From NCBI RefSeq assembly GCF_038024105.1, contig NZ_CP150661.1, forward strand, positions 744,001 through 808,000: DNA of 64,000 nucleotides, given 5' to 3'. The number at the start of each line of letters is the position of its first letter. The first letter of the stretch is position 1. This document shows positions 17,448-26,878 of the stretch, piece after piece. Both the position numbers and the translations under genes were made by a program. A model generated the notes under the pieces. That model was not told where the DNA came from. It did no database searches and saw only the letters and a list, made by a program, of their open reading frames with translations. Origin of the DNA: Polaribacter butkevichii (GTDB taxonomy: Bacteria > Bacteroidota > Bacteroidia > Flavobacteriales > Flavobacteriaceae).

Positions 17448-19328
17448 TTAAAATTTATAGTTTATATTAATATTGTAATTTCTACCAGGCATAGGACGTA
17501 AGTTTGAAAAATAATACACATTATTAAATATATTATTTACTTTAAAACCTATTTTTATTTTATTCTTTTTATTTTCAAACACCTTAAAATCGCCACCAAA
17601 ATTGGTAACATTTAAAGATTCTAAGGAGTAAAAATCTAAATTAATTTCATTTGTATACACTTTACTTTGATATAAATGCTGCATAAAAAAAGAGATTTTC
17701 TTATACTCATAATCTAAATTAAAGTTTAATAAATGCTTAGGTGCATAAGGTAAAAACGTATCTGTTTCCTTATTTTTTGCTAACGTAAACGTATAATTCG
17801 TAGAAAAATTAAAAGAATGTTCATTAATTTTTTTAGATAATTTAACAGCTGTTTCCGCTCCGCTATGCGTAACATCACCTACATTTCTTGGTCTCCATAA
17901 ATTAGATGCTGCAGTAGGTAACCATAAAATTTTATGCTTTAAATGAATATAAAAAAGTGATGTAGTAATTGCTATATTTTTTTTCTTAAAAGAAGCACCA
18001 ATTTCTCCTTGTACAGATTCTTCTGGTATTAAATCTAAATTACCAACAACTGGCCAATACAACTCATTAAAAGTTGGTATCCTGTAATTTGTAGATACAT
18101 TTGCCTTTAAGGCTAAGTTATCTGTAATTTCCTGCTCTGCAGCAACGGATACTAATAATGGAACTTCAAAATCTGAATTAGACTCTTTTCTAAAGTTAAT
18201 TGCCGTTGTTAATTTCTCTGTTGGCTTAAAAGTAACTTTAGCTATACCTGCAAACAATGTTCTTTTTTTTGAAAAAACCTCATTAGTAGTACCTCTGTTT
18301 TCATCATAAATTAACGATGTTTCCATTTTAAAATAATTAGAAAAACGATATTTTAAATTATAATTGATGTTATAATTTTTTGATTTTCCAAAAACATAAT
18401 CTGTAGCATTTTTATCATCATAATATCGATACTCTTGTGTTAAGTAAGCCACGTTTAAGGTTTGTGTAAAATTAGAAAAAGAGTATTTCCATTTTAATAA
18501 ATTCCTTTGATTAAAATCCTCATTTCTTTCGCTGCCTGCAGCAGGATTTGGTAATCCATCAGAAAATAAACGATCTCCATAATAACCTGTTGTATAAAAA
18601 TACAGTTTGTTTTTACTAGAGAACTGATATCCTAAACTAAAGTTTACGCCATAATTTTTATAAACTCCATTTTCGTTTTTCAACAAACTACCGTCACTAT
18701 TTTTATATCGAGTATCAATAAATGTATAATCATTATCAGAATAATTTAATGTTGCAGCAAATTTTACAGCCCATTTTCCTGTTCCAACATTGGCTTTAAA
18801 AAAATTAGAAGTCGTATTAAAACTTCCGTAAGAAGAAAACAAATAAAAATCTTTATGTTTTTTAAATGATAAATTATCATTTAAATGCACAGTACCACCA
18901 ATAGCACCAGAACCATAATCGATACTTCCTCCACCACTATTAACTATAATTTCATCAGAAATACTTGCAGACAAAGAGTTAAAATCTGTTTGACCACTTC
19001 CTACTGCGTTGATAGAAATTCCATTCCATAATACTGCTGTGTTCGATGCAGAAGTACCTCTAAAACGAGCAGTACTTACACCTCCATTACCATAATCTCT
19101 TAAAGAAATAGGGCTATTGTATCTTAATAAATTAGTAAGGTTTATTGGGTTTTTAATAATTTGACTAGTAACTATTTTTAGTTTTTTTAGTCCAAGAATT
19201 TTATGTTTTTGCTCTTTTTTTGCTATAACAACAATTTCTTTTAACTTATTTATAATCGTATCCTTTTGAGCAAACGCAGTGTTAGCACAACAAAGTAAAA
19301 ACAAAAAAGATAAAATATAATTCTTCAT
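17448..19328 (-). CDS. btuB: TonB-dependent cobalamin receptor, BtuB-like
   Basis: This 626-residue outer-membrane receptor has a signal peptide ending ANTAFAQ. The plug domain (about 30-150) carries LRYNSPISLRDYGNGG, FRGTSASNTAVLWNGI and GSGAIGGTV. A 22-strand barrel ends in an aromatic-terminated strand (NINYKF). There is no carboxypeptidase-like N-terminal domain, which fits the BtuB class rather than SusC. The cobalamin riboswitch in its leader assigns the substrate to corrinoids. The riboswitch, receptor and beta-propeller lipoprotein together form one B12-repressed uptake operon. Confidence 0.88.
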   Translation of the reverse strand: MKNYILSFLFLLCCANTAFAQKDTIINKLKEIVVIAKKEQKHKILGLKKLKIVTSQIIKNPINLTNLLRYNSPISLRDYGNGGVSTARFRGTSASNTAVLWNGISINAVGSGQTDFNSLSASISDEIIVNSGGGSIDYGSGAIGGTVHLNDNLSFKKHKDFYLFSSYGSFNTTSNFFKANVGTGKWAVKFAATLNYSDNDYTFIDTRYKNSDGSLLKNENGVYKNYGVNFSLGYQFSSKNKLYFYTTGYYGDRLFSDGLPNPAAGSERNEDFNQRNLLKWKYSFSNFTQTLNVAYLTQEYRYYDDKNATDYVFGKSKNYNINYNLKYRFSNYFKMETSLIYDENRGTTNEVFSKKRTLFAGIAKVTFKPTEKLTTAINFRKESNSDFEVPLLVSVAAEQEITDNLALKANVSTNYRIPTFNELYWPVVGNLDLIPEESVQGEIGASFKKKNIAITTSLFYIHLKHKILWLPTAASNLWRPRNVGDVTHSGAETAVKLSKKINEHSFNFSTNYTFTLAKNKETDTFLPYAPKHLLNFNLDYEYKKISFFMQHLYQSKVYTNEINLDFYSLESLNVTNFGGDFKVFENKKNKIKIGFKVNNIFNNVYYFSNLRPMPGRNYNININYKF

Positions 19329-19373
19329 AACAACCTGACCTTTATCCCGAAAGCTTGTATTTATTTTTATAAA

Positions 19374-19565
19374 TTAGGCAGGTCTCCTGGCTTGTTACCT
19401 GTTATAGACCTTCCCAACAAAAATGTCAGTGGTAAAGAATTAATAACAGCTCTAAAAAAGAGGTTTCGAAAAAATGTTTCGAAACAAACATACAGTTGCG
19501 GGAACAGCTTCGGTTTTTCACCGAATTCCCTTTTAATTTGTTCTCAGAAAGAACAAAACCTTAAT
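19374..19565 (-). ncRNA. Cobalamin (AdoCbl-type) riboswitch
   Basis: On the minus strand the leader reads GGGAATTCGGTGAAAAACCGAAGCTGTTCCCGCAACTGT, then ACCACTGACA with GGGAAGG, and ends with the B12 box AAGCCAGGAGACCTGCC (about 19377-19393). These are the conserved parts of a cobalamin riboswitch. It sits 45 bp upstream of btuB and should repress btuB-btuG when corrinoid is bound, by sequestering translation initiation or by termination. The cob genes on the other strand show no such element. Confidence 0.93.
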
Positions 19566-19571
19566 TTTTAG

Positions 19572-19600
19572 CAAATGTAAATTATTTTTAAGTATTGCAA
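19572..19600 (-). promoter_or_regulatory. Promoter of the riboswitch-btuB transcript
   Basis: The minus strand has TTG (19598-19600), an 18-bp spacer and TACATTTG (19572-19579), a perfect TAnnTTTG. It predicts a transcript start at about 19565, the same point at which the riboswitch begins. The -33 lies in an 18-bp perfect palindrome (19589-19606). Confidence 0.75.
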
Positions 19601-19606
19601 TACTTA
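19589..19606. promoter_or_regulatory. 18-bp perfect palindrome over the btuB -33 element
   Basis: TAAGTATTGCAATACTTA is its own reverse complement and covers the TTG of the btuB promoter. Its position suggests a repressor operator. No regulator is known, and such an AT-rich palindrome can also occur by chance. Confidence 0.4.
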
Positions 19607-19814
19607 TACTTTATAAACTTTTTTGTTTAATGCATTAGATATTTTAAAATCTATAAAAGGTAATTTTTTAGACAACTATTTTATTCCATTTACCAAAGCA
19701 GGTATCAAACAAAATACAATCATTCTTAAAAAAAAAGAAACTTGAATACTATTAAAGATATTCTTTCCTTTATTAAAAAATGTTTCTAACCTTTGTGTTT
19801 ATATTTTTTAAATT

Positions 19815-20318
19815 ATGATTCATTATATCTCAGGAGGAGAAAGATCTGGTAAAAGTAGTTATGCTCAAAAAATAGCGGAAGACATTTCTAAAAACCCTTT
19901 TTATTTGGCAACTTCTAGAATTTGGGATAAAGATTTTAAAGCAAGGGTAGACAAACATATTTCTGATAGAGATGAACGTTGGACAACCATTGAAGAGGAA
20001 AAAAATATTAGTGCCGTTATCCCTGATAAATCTACAGTTGTTATTGACTGTGTTACTTTATGGTTGACAAATTTTTATGTTGACACAAAATACGACGTAA
20101 AAGAATCTTTAAAATTAGCCAAACAACAAATAGAAAAACTGGTAGAAATTGATGCTCACATTATCATTATTTCTAACGAGATTGGTATGGGATTACATGC
20201 TACCACAGAATCTGGAAGAAAATTTACAGAACTACAAGGATGGGTAAATCAATTTATTGCTAAAAAAGCTGACAAGGCTACTTTTATGGTTTCTGGACTG
20301 CCTTTAAAACTAAAATAA
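19815..20318 (+). CDS. cobU: Adenosylcobinamide kinase / adenosylcobinamide-phosphate guanylyltransferase
   Basis: This 167-residue bifunctional enzyme phosphorylates adenosylcobinamide and then activates it as the GDP derivative. The P-loop GGERSGKSS is at residues 7-15, and VVIDCVTLWLTNF near 75-87 is the CobU Walker-B-like segment. Length is normal. It opens the cobU-cobT-cobS-cobC cluster, 6 bp from cobT. The cluster performs nucleotide-loop assembly, so with no corrin-ring genes in view this is a salvage pathway. Confidence 0.95.
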   Translation: MIHYISGGERSGKSSYAQKIAEDISKNPFYLATSRIWDKDFKARVDKHISDRDERWTTIEEEKNISAVIPDKSTVVIDCVTLWLTNFYVDTKYDVKESLKLAKQQIEKLVEIDAHIIIISNEIGMGLHATTESGRKFTELQGWVNQFIAKKADKATFMVSGLPLKLK

Positions 20319-20324
20319 AACAAA

Positions 20325-21359
20325 ATGTCAAAAATAACTGCACTTTCTAAAGAGATTGAAACAGCACTTCAAAGAAAAATCGACTTTAAAACAAAACCTA
20401 TAGGTTCTTTAGGTATGTTAGAAAATATTGCCATTAAAATAGGTCGTATTCAAAACACGTTAACACCAAAAATTACAGCACCAAGTATTGTTGTTTTTGC
20501 TGGTGATCATGGAATAACAAAATCAAAAAAAGTAAGTCCATATCCACAAGAAGTAACACAACAAATGGTGTTTAATTTCTTAAACGGAGGCGCAGCAATT
20601 AATGTTTTTTGCAAACAAAATAAAATCAACCTAAAAATTGTTGATGCTGGTGTAAATGCCAATTTCGATGAAAATAAAGAATTAATTTCTGCTAAAATTG
20701 CAAAAGGAACCAAAGATTTTTCTTTAGAAAAAGCCATGACAACATTACAATGTAAAGCTGCTTTAGAAAAAGGAAAAGAAATTGTAAACAATTTATTTCA
20801 AAATAAATGCAACACCATTGGTTTTGGAGAAATGGGCATTGGTAACACTTCTTCTGCTGCACTTTTAATGAGTTATTTTACAAAAATTGGTATTGAAAAC
20901 TGTGTTGGTAAAGGAACTGGTTTAGACAATGAAGGATTGCAACAAAAAAAGAATGTTTTAACAGAAGTATACCAAAAGCATATTAAAAATATAGACTCGC
21001 CAACAGAGGCACTCGCTACTTTTGGTGGTTTCGAAATTGTAATGATGGCAGGTGCTATTTTAGAAGCTGCCGCTTTAAAAATGACAATTTTAATTGATGG
21101 TTTTATTGTAACATCAGCATTATTAGCCGCAAATGCTATCGATAAAAATGTTTTAGACTACTGTATTTTTACACATTCGTCTGGAGAACAAGGTCATCAA
21201 AAAATATTAGATTTTTTAAAGGTAAAACCTATTTTAAATTTAGGTTTACGCTTAGGAGAAGGTACTGGAGCTGCTGTTGCACTGCCAATTATACAATCTG
21301 CAACACTGTTTTTAAACGAAATGGCAACTTTTGAAAGTGCCAATGTAAGCGAAGCTTAA
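20325..21359 (+). CDS. cobT: Nicotinate-nucleotide--dimethylbenzimidazole phosphoribosyltransferase
   Basis: This 344-residue enzyme makes alpha-ribazole phosphate from a lower-ligand base and nicotinate mononucleotide. Visible features are KPIGSLGMLE at the N-terminus, FAGDHGI near 50, GFGEMGIGNTSSA near 165, and the C-terminal RLGEGTGAAVALP with the catalytic Glu (about 317). Length matches the family. It lies between cobU and cobS with gaps of 6 and 4 bp. Confidence 0.95.
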   Translation: MSKITALSKEIETALQRKIDFKTKPIGSLGMLENIAIKIGRIQNTLTPKITAPSIVVFAGDHGITKSKKVSPYPQEVTQQMVFNFLNGGAAINVFCKQNKINLKIVDAGVNANFDENKELISAKIAKGTKDFSLEKAMTTLQCKAALEKGKEIVNNLFQNKCNTIGFGEMGIGNTSSAALLMSYFTKIGIENCVGKGTGLDNEGLQQKKNVLTEVYQKHIKNIDSPTEALATFGGFEIVMMAGAILEAAALKMTILIDGFIVTSALLAANAIDKNVLDYCIFTHSSGEQGHQKILDFLKVKPILNLGLRLGEGTGAAVALPIIQSATLFLNEMATFESANVSEA

Positions 21360-21363
21360 ACCT

Positions 21364-22131
21364 ATGAAAAAAGAATTTCATTATTTTTTAACTGCCATTT
21401 TATTTTTTACAAGAATACCATGCCCTAAATGGGTGGGCCATTCGTCTGAAATGCTGAATAAAAGTAACCGTTACTTTTCTTTAGTGGGTATTTTAGTAGG
21501 CGCTATTGCGGCCCTTATTTACTACTTAGCTACTTTTATTTTTACCCCAGAAATTGCCATTATTTTAAGTATGATTGCTTCTATTTGGACTACAGGAGCT
21601 TTTCATGAAGATGGTTTTGCAGATAGTTGCGATGGTTTTGGTGGTGGTTGGACTAAAGAAAAAATATTACTAATCATGAAAGATTCTAGATTAGGAACTT
21701 TTGGTGTTATAGGATTGTTTTCTATTCTTATTTTAAAGTTTTCTGCAATACAAACACTCAGTGTAGCACACATAAATATTCCTTTACTTATTATTTCTGG
21801 TCATGCTATTAGTCGTTTTACAGCTACTATCCTACTCTACACGCATCCGTATGTTAGAGATATTGATAGCTCAAAAATAAAGCCAACAACCACACAAATG
21901 AGTACAAAATCTTTAGTGATTTCTTTTATTTTTGGAGTTTTACCTCTTTTCTTTTTTAAAAATTATTGGGTATTCCTAAGCCTTATTCCACTATTAATAA
22001 CCTATTGGTATTTAGCTCGTTTTTTTAAAAAATGGATTGGAGGTCAAACAGGAGATTGCGCGGGTGCTTTGCAACAAGTGGCAGAAGTTGTTTTTTATCT
22101 TTTTATACTTGTTTTATGGAAATTATATTAA
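21364..22131 (+). CDS. cobS: Adenosylcobinamide-GDP ribazoletransferase
   Basis: This 255-residue inner-membrane enzyme joins alpha-ribazole (phosphate) to adenosylcobinamide-GDP, finishing the cobamide. It shows FTRIPCPKW at the N-terminus, and the metal/substrate motif FHEDGFADSCDGFGGG near 80-95. Several membrane helices and GGQTGDCAGALQQ near the C-terminus complete it. Its end overlaps the cobC start by 16 bp. Confidence 0.95.
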   Translation: MKKEFHYFLTAILFFTRIPCPKWVGHSSEMLNKSNRYFSLVGILVGAIAALIYYLATFIFTPEIAIILSMIASIWTTGAFHEDGFADSCDGFGGGWTKEKILLIMKDSRLGTFGVIGLFSILILKFSAIQTLSVAHINIPLLIISGHAISRFTATILLYTHPYVRDIDSSKIKPTTTQMSTKSLVISFIFGVLPLFFFKNYWVFLSLIPLLITYWYLARFFKKWIGGQTGDCAGALQQVAEVVFYLFILVLWKLY

Positions 22132-22643
22132 TTAGACACACCACGCCCAAAATAGCCAAAGGAATTTGCTACGGGCAATCAGATATTGATGTTACCGATA
22201 CTTTTTTAGAAGAAATAAAACCTATTTTAACAGATGTTTCTATAAAAGATGCAGAAACTGTATATTATAGTAGTCCGCTAAAAAGATGTCAAAAATTGGC
22301 AGAAAAGTTATCAAATACTATTCTTTTTGATGATCGCTTAAAAGAATTAGATTTTGGAGATTGGGAATTACAAAACTGGAACGACATCAACCAAGAAGCC
22401 TTAGATATCTGGATGAATGACTTTGTAAAGGTTGCTGTTACAAATGGTGAATCGTATTTAGATTTACATGCCAGAACTACCAATTTCTTATTAGAAATAG
22501 CAAAAAAAGAATTTAAAAAAGTTGTTATTGTAACCCATGCAGGAGTTATGAGAAGCTTGTATTCTTTTATTCATAAAACACCTTTAGAAAAGTCTTTTGA
22601 TTTAAAATTACAATATGCACAAGTTTTAAAACTAAACTATTAA
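22116..22643 (+). CDS. cobC: Alpha-ribazole phosphatase, CobC-like histidine phosphatase
   Basis: This 175-residue phosphoglycerate-mutase-type phosphatase removes the phosphate from alpha-ribazole-5'-phosphate or cobalamin-5'-phosphate. The catalytic start is EIILIRHTTP with His8. YYSSPLKRCQKLAE and KELDFGDWE follow, and VVIVTHAGVMRS holds the second His. The frame is open from 22032, but the ATG at 22116 places the RH motif at the N-terminus as usual. It overlaps the cobS end, indicating translational coupling. Confidence 0.9.
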   Translation: MEIILIRHTTPKIAKGICYGQSDIDVTDTFLEEIKPILTDVSIKDAETVYYSSPLKRCQKLAEKLSNTILFDDRLKELDFGDWELQNWNDINQEALDIWMNDFVKVAVTNGESYLDLHARTTNFLLEIAKKEFKKVVIVTHAGVMRSLYSFIHKTPLEKSFDLKLQYAQVLKLNY

Positions 22644-22644
22644 A

Positions 22645-23757
22645 ATGAAACACCTTTTACCTCTCTTAATAATTAGTGTTTTTTTTATTTCTTGTCAGAA
22701 AAATAAACCCATTAAACCTGTTAAAACCCCAGTAAAAACCAACATTAAATACGCCAAAGGATTCGACATTATTACAACAGGCAATCAAAAGAAATTAATT
22801 ATAAAGCAACCCTATCAAAACGCAAAAACACAGTTTACATATATTTTAGGTAACAAAACCAACCTTAGTACAAACGAGTTAAAAGTACCTGTTAAAAATA
22901 TTGTGGTAACAAGTACTACACACATACCAATGTTAGAAGAAATTGGTGCCGAAAATTTTTTAATTGGGTTTCCTCAAACAAAATTTATTTCATCCATAAA
23001 AACAAGAAAACGTATTGATGCTGGTCATGTAATAGAATTAGGAAGTGAGCAAACCATGAATACAGAACGACTTATAGAACTGGCTCCTGAGCTGGTAATT
23101 GGTTTTGGTTTAAATGGCAATAACAAAACATATAAAACAATTCAAAGAAACGGCATACCTGTTATTTATAATGGAGATTGGCTAGAAGAAACTCCTTTAG
23201 GACGTGCTGAGTGGATAAAGTTTTTTGGTGTACTATTTAATAAAGAAAAAGAAGCCGATAGTATTTTTAACGTTATTGAAACAAATTATTTATCTGTTAA
23301 AAAAATTGCTTTAAAAGCAAATAAAATTCCAACAATTATATCTGGTAGCTTATTTAAGGACCTTTGGTATATGCCTGCAGGAGACAGTTTTATTGCCACC
23401 TATTTTAAAGATGCCAACACCAACTTTTTATGGCAAAACACCAAAGGAACAGGTAGCTTAGCGTTAAGTATAGAAAGTGTTTTAGACAAGGGGCTAGCTG
23501 CCGATTTTTGGATAGGTTGTGGTTTATTTGAAAACAGAGCAGATATGTTAACTTCTAACCAAAAATACAACTCTTTTTCTGCTTTTAAAAAGGGAAATAT
23601 TTACACATACGCAAATAATAAAGGAGCAACTGGCGGACTTATTTACTTTGAAAAAGCACCTACAAGGCCAGATTTAGTTTTAAAAGATATAATTAAAATT
23701 ACAAATTCAGACTTGTTACCAAACTATAGTTTAACTTTCTTTCAAAAAATGGAATAA
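22645..23757 (+). CDS. BtuF-like corrinoid-binding lipoprotein (first copy)
   Basis: This 370-residue periplasmic-binding-protein-fold lipoprotein has a signal peptide ending FFISCQK (Cys17). The type III SBP body includes [18 protein letters not shown] near 85 and PELVIGFG near 150. Context suggests that it binds corrinoids and feeds an inner-membrane BtuCD transporter, though no permease or ATPase gene is here. It starts 1 bp after cobC. A paralogue with the same layout lies at 25145, beyond guaC. Haem or siderophore binding is a less likely alternative. Confidence 0.8.
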   Translation: MKHLLPLLIISVFFISCQKNKPIKPVKTPVKTNIKYAKGFDIITTGNQKKLIIKQPYQNAKTQFTYILGNKTNLSTNELKVPVKNIVVTSTTHIPMLEEIGAENFLIGFPQTKFISSIKTRKRIDAGHVIELGSEQTMNTERLIELAPELVIGFGLNGNNKTYKTIQRNGIPVIYNGDWLEETPLGRAEWIKFFGVLFNKEKEADSIFNVIETNYLSVKKIALKANKIPTIISGSLFKDLWYMPAGDSFIATYFKDANTNFLWQNTKGTGSLALSIESVLDKGLAADFWIGCGLFENRADMLTSNQKYNSFSAFKKGNIYTYANNKGATGGLIYFEKAPTRPDLVLKDIIKITNSDLLPNYSLTFFQKME

Positions 23758-23907
23758 AAAAATAAACGTCATTAATTAAGGTTTCTTAATTCTTTTAAGT
23801 TCATAAAAATTGTTGTGCATTTTGATAAAAATCTGTCAATTCTAGCAAATTTAACGATTACAATGCATAGAATTTGTACCAAGAATACCTATTTTAAGTT
23901 ATTAAAT

Positions 23908-23955
23908 TGTTCTCGATACAATTTTTAGCAGCTTAAAATCACTCGAACTGACATT
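23908..23955 (+). repeat. TTCTCGATAC/ACTCGAACTGAC-type repeat in a 350-bp gap
   Basis: TTGTTCTCGATACAATTTTT and AAAATCACTCGAACTGACA are the ends of this repeat, the clearest single copy in the window. The rest of the 350-bp gap before guaC (23758-24107) shows no ORF, riboswitch or terminator that I can support. Confidence 0.7.
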
Positions 23956-24107
23956 TTAGAGTTAAAAAAGCTTAAAATACACAACAAGTTCATAGAAATA
24001 TTCTTTTAATTTGATGTTCAATAAATTTTACACATTCTTTCTTATAAAGAATCTAATAAATTCACTTTCAAATTTAATACCTTTATCACTTAATAATTTT
24101 GATAGAG

Positions 24108-25148
24108 ATGAGAATAGAAAATGAATTAAAATTAGGTTTTAAAGATGTAATGATTCGTCCTAAACGATCTACCTTAAAATCGCGTTCGCAAGTAAGCTTA
24201 GAAAGAGAATTTACTTTTTTACATAGTGATGTTGTTTGGAAAGGAATACCAATTATGGCCGCTAATATGGATACTGTTGGTACTTTTGAAATGGCAAAAG
24301 CACTCTCTAAACACGGACTTTTTACAGCAATTCATAAACATTATTCATTAGAAGAATGGACTGATTTTGCTACCAACGCAGATGCTAAACTATTAAAAAA
24401 CATAGCTGTTAGTACTGGTACAGGAAAAGAAGATTCTGAAAAAGTAAAACAGATTTTAACTAAATTTCCACAAATAAACTTTATTTGTGTAGATGTTGCC
24501 AACGGATACTCTGAACACTTTGTAAACTTTGTACAAAAAATGCGCAAAAATCATCCTAATAAAGTAATTATTGCAGGTAATGTTGTTACAGGTGAAATGG
24601 TAGAAGAATTACTTTTAGCTGGCGCAGATATTATAAAAGTAGGTATTGGTCCGGGTTCGGTTTGCACAACTCGTGTAAAAACAGGTGTTGGTTATCCTCA
24701 ATTATCTGCAATTATAGAATGTGCAGATGCTGCTCATGGTATGGGTGGGCAAATTATTTCTGATGGAGGTTGTAAAATTCCTGGAGACCTTTCTAAAGCT
24801 TTTGGTGGTAGTGCAGATTTTGTAATGTTAGGAGGTATGCTTGCAGGTCATGAGGAAAGTGGTGGTGAATTAATTGAAAAAAATGGAGAAAAATTTAAAG
24901 CTTTTTACGGAATGAGCTCAACCACAGCCATGAATAAACATGTTGGTGGTGTTGCAAATTATAGAGCTTCTGAAGGTAAAACTGTTGAAGTTCCTTATAG
25001 AGGAAATGTAGCAGCAACCATTATAGATATTTTAGGAGGAATAAGATCTACATGTACCTATGTTGGTGCTAGCAGATTAAAAGAATTAACCAAAAGAACC
25101 ACTTTTATCCGTGTTCAAGAACAAGAAAACCAAGTGTATTCTTCATGA
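24108..25148 (+). CDS. guaC: GMP reductase
   Basis: This 346-residue NADPH-dependent enzyme converts GMP to IMP, returning guanine nucleotides to the purine pool. The sequence is strikingly close to the E. coli GuaC type. It has [20 protein letters not shown] at the N-terminus, [15 protein letters not shown] sequence near 115, and the catalytic loop [15 protein letters not shown] with its Cys. RVQEQENQ lies at the end. A TTG three codons upstream is possible; the ATG at 24108 fits the family. It sits between two BtuF paralogues and overlaps the second by 4 bp (ATGA), an unexpected place for a purine enzyme. Confidence 0.95.
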   Translation: MRIENELKLGFKDVMIRPKRSTLKSRSQVSLEREFTFLHSDVVWKGIPIMAANMDTVGTFEMAKALSKHGLFTAIHKHYSLEEWTDFATNADAKLLKNIAVSTGTGKEDSEKVKQILTKFPQINFICVDVANGYSEHFVNFVQKMRKNHPNKVIIAGNVVTGEMVEELLLAGADIIKVGIGPGSVCTTRVKTGVGYPQLSAIIECADAAHGMGGQIISDGGCKIPGDLSKAFGGSADFVMLGGMLAGHEESGGELIEKNGEKFKAFYGMSSTTAMNKHVGGVANYRASEGKTVEVPYRGNVAATIIDILGGIRSTCTYVGASRLKELTKRTTFIRVQEQENQVYSS

Positions 25149-26275
25149 AAAAATTAAAATTAATTTCGGCCATATGTTTCTTGTTCATTGCTATTTCTTG
25201 TAAAAAAGAAGTTGTAAAAGTTGATGAAAAAACAACAGCTGAAAGTCCTGTTAAATATGCCAAAGGGTTTGATATTGTAGAGGATAATGGTATTAAAAAG
25301 CTCATTATAAAGTCTGCATACCAAAACTCTAAAGAAGTTACTGAATATCGTATAATAAAAAAAAGTGACCCAAAAGTAAGCTCTAAAAATGCCATCTACA
25401 CTCCTATTCAAAAAATTGTGGTGACTTCAACAACTCATATACCTATGGTAGAGTTGTTAAATAAAGAAACGAGCATTGTAGGTTTTCCGTATGCAAAATT
25501 TATTTCATCACAAAAAACAAGAAAATTAATTGATGCTGGCAAAATAGCTGAAATAGGGAAAGAAACCTCTTTAAACACAGAAATTTTATTAGATCTACAA
25601 CCAGAATTAGTGGTGGGTTATAGTGTTTCTTCGGCAGACAAAAGTTTAACAACCATTAAAAAGGCAGGCATAAATGTAATTTATAATGGAGATTGGCTAG
25701 AAGAATCTCCTTTAGGAAGAGCTGAATGGATTAAATTTTTTGGCGTTCTATTTGACAAAGAAAAACAAGCAGACAGTATTTTTAAAGTTATAGAAAGCAA
25801 TTATTTAGATGCAAAAAAAATTGCTTTAAAATCTAATAAAAAACCAACTATTCTTTCTGGTGCTATTATGAGTAAAGATATTTGGAACTTACCTGCAGGA
25901 GAAAGCTTTGTTGCTACTTTTTTTAAAGATGCTAATTTAGATTATCTCTGGAAAAACACTAAAGGAAAAGGAAGTTTATCTTTAAGTTTTGAGAGTGTTT
26001 TTGAGAAAGGACTAAATGCTGAATTTTGGATTGCTCCTGCTCATTTTACCTCTAAAGAACAAATGATAAAAAGTAATTCTTTGTATACAGAATTCGATGC
26101 TTTTAAAAATGATAAAATCTACACTCCAACAAGTTTAAAAGGTAAAACAGGTGGTATTATTTATTATGAATTGGCACCTACTAGACCAGATTTAGTATTA
26201 AAAGATTTAATTAAAATAGTACATCCAGAAGTACTTAAAGAGTATCAATTTACTTTTTATAGAAAATTAAAATAA
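25145..26275 (+). CDS. BtuF-like corrinoid-binding lipoprotein (second copy)
   Basis: This 376-residue lipoprotein has a signal peptide ending IAISCKK (Cys19). It aligns along its whole length with the protein at 22645: both have [28 protein letters not shown](S/T)[15 protein letters not shown] and [11 protein letters not shown]. It is therefore a paralogue from duplication. The start codon overlaps the guaC stop, so the two genes are translationally coupled. The two copies may prefer different corrinoids (for example cobinamide and cobalamin); this is inference. Confidence 0.8.
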   Translation: MKKLKLISAICFLFIAISCKKEVVKVDEKTTAESPVKYAKGFDIVEDNGIKKLIIKSAYQNSKEVTEYRIIKKSDPKVSSKNAIYTPIQKIVVTSTTHIPMVELLNKETSIVGFPYAKFISSQKTRKLIDAGKIAEIGKETSLNTEILLDLQPELVVGYSVSSADKSLTTIKKAGINVIYNGDWLEESPLGRAEWIKFFGVLFDKEKQADSIFKVIESNYLDAKKIALKSNKKPTILSGAIMSKDIWNLPAGESFVATFFKDANLDYLWKNTKGKGSLSLSFESVFEKGLNAEFWIAPAHFTSKEQMIKSNSLYTEFDAFKNDKIYTPTSLKGKTGGIIYYELAPTRPDLVLKDLIKIVHPEVLKEYQFTFYRKLK

Positions 26276-26284
26276 TATTTTTTC

Positions 26285-26845
26285 ATGAAAAAACTGCGAC
26301 CAAAATCTAACATTGATGAACTTTGTTACCCTTTTATGTACGAAGAATCATCACTTTGTGATTACGAAATAGAAACAGACCAACTTACGCGTATGGTTGC
26401 TTGGGCTATTGATGAACTTTCTAAATTAAAATTAGAGTATTCCAATAACAAAGAGTTAGAAAACTTAGCACAGGAACTTAATTGGTTATTACCACTTTGC
26501 TATCATCTTAATGGTTCTATAAGAGGTAAATTGGCCATCACAGAAAACAATCATCAGCAATTGTTAGCATATTACAGAAATATGAAAATAATTGTGAAAG
26601 ATGACATTTCTGGTTTTGTTTTACCAGGAGGAACATCTCCCGTAGGGATTTTAAATCAATGTTCTTCCCTTTCAAAAAGAGCAATTAGATTAATGGTAAT
26701 TATTCATAATAAAGAAAAAATAGAAGTTGCAGATATTTTACCCAAATTTGCGAATTTACTTTGCAACTATTTTTTTACAGCCACAATTCTAATCAATAAA
26801 ATAACAGGGTTTAAAGAAACTCCTTTTATTAGTAAAAGCTATTAA
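26285..26845 (+). CDS. Divergent PduO-type cobalamin adenosyltransferase-like protein
   Basis: This 186-residue helical protein has a C-terminal half resembling PduO-type ATP:cob(I)alamin adenosyltransferase: FVLPGGTSPVGILNQCSSLSKRAIR, where PduO has FILPGG...RxxxRRAE. The N-terminal ATP-binding segment of PduO (TxxGDxGxT) is absent, and the RRAE motif has become KRAI. It lies 9 bp after the second BtuF gene at the end of the B12 cluster, so a role with corrinoids is likely. It may be a catalytically altered enzyme or a binding or chaperone protein. Confidence 0.6.
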   Translation: MKKLRPKSNIDELCYPFMYEESSLCDYEIETDQLTRMVAWAIDELSKLKLEYSNNKELENLAQELNWLLPLCYHLNGSIRGKLAITENNHQQLLAYYRNMKIIVKDDISGFVLPGGTSPVGILNQCSSLSKRAIRLMVIIHNKEKIEVADILPKFANLLCNYFFTATILINKITGFKETPFISKSY

Positions 26846-26878
26846 TAATTTAATTAACTTTTTAATAAAAACGGAAAT

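Noticed and set aside
19607..19814. Second cobalamin riboswitch for the cobU operon
   Set aside because: No B12 box or other conserved riboswitch segments were seen on the plus strand; the only copy serves btuB.
23758..24107. Purine riboswitch upstream of guaC
   Set aside because: The conserved purine-riboswitch core elements are absent. The gap holds an intergenic repeat and otherwise featureless AT-rich DNA.
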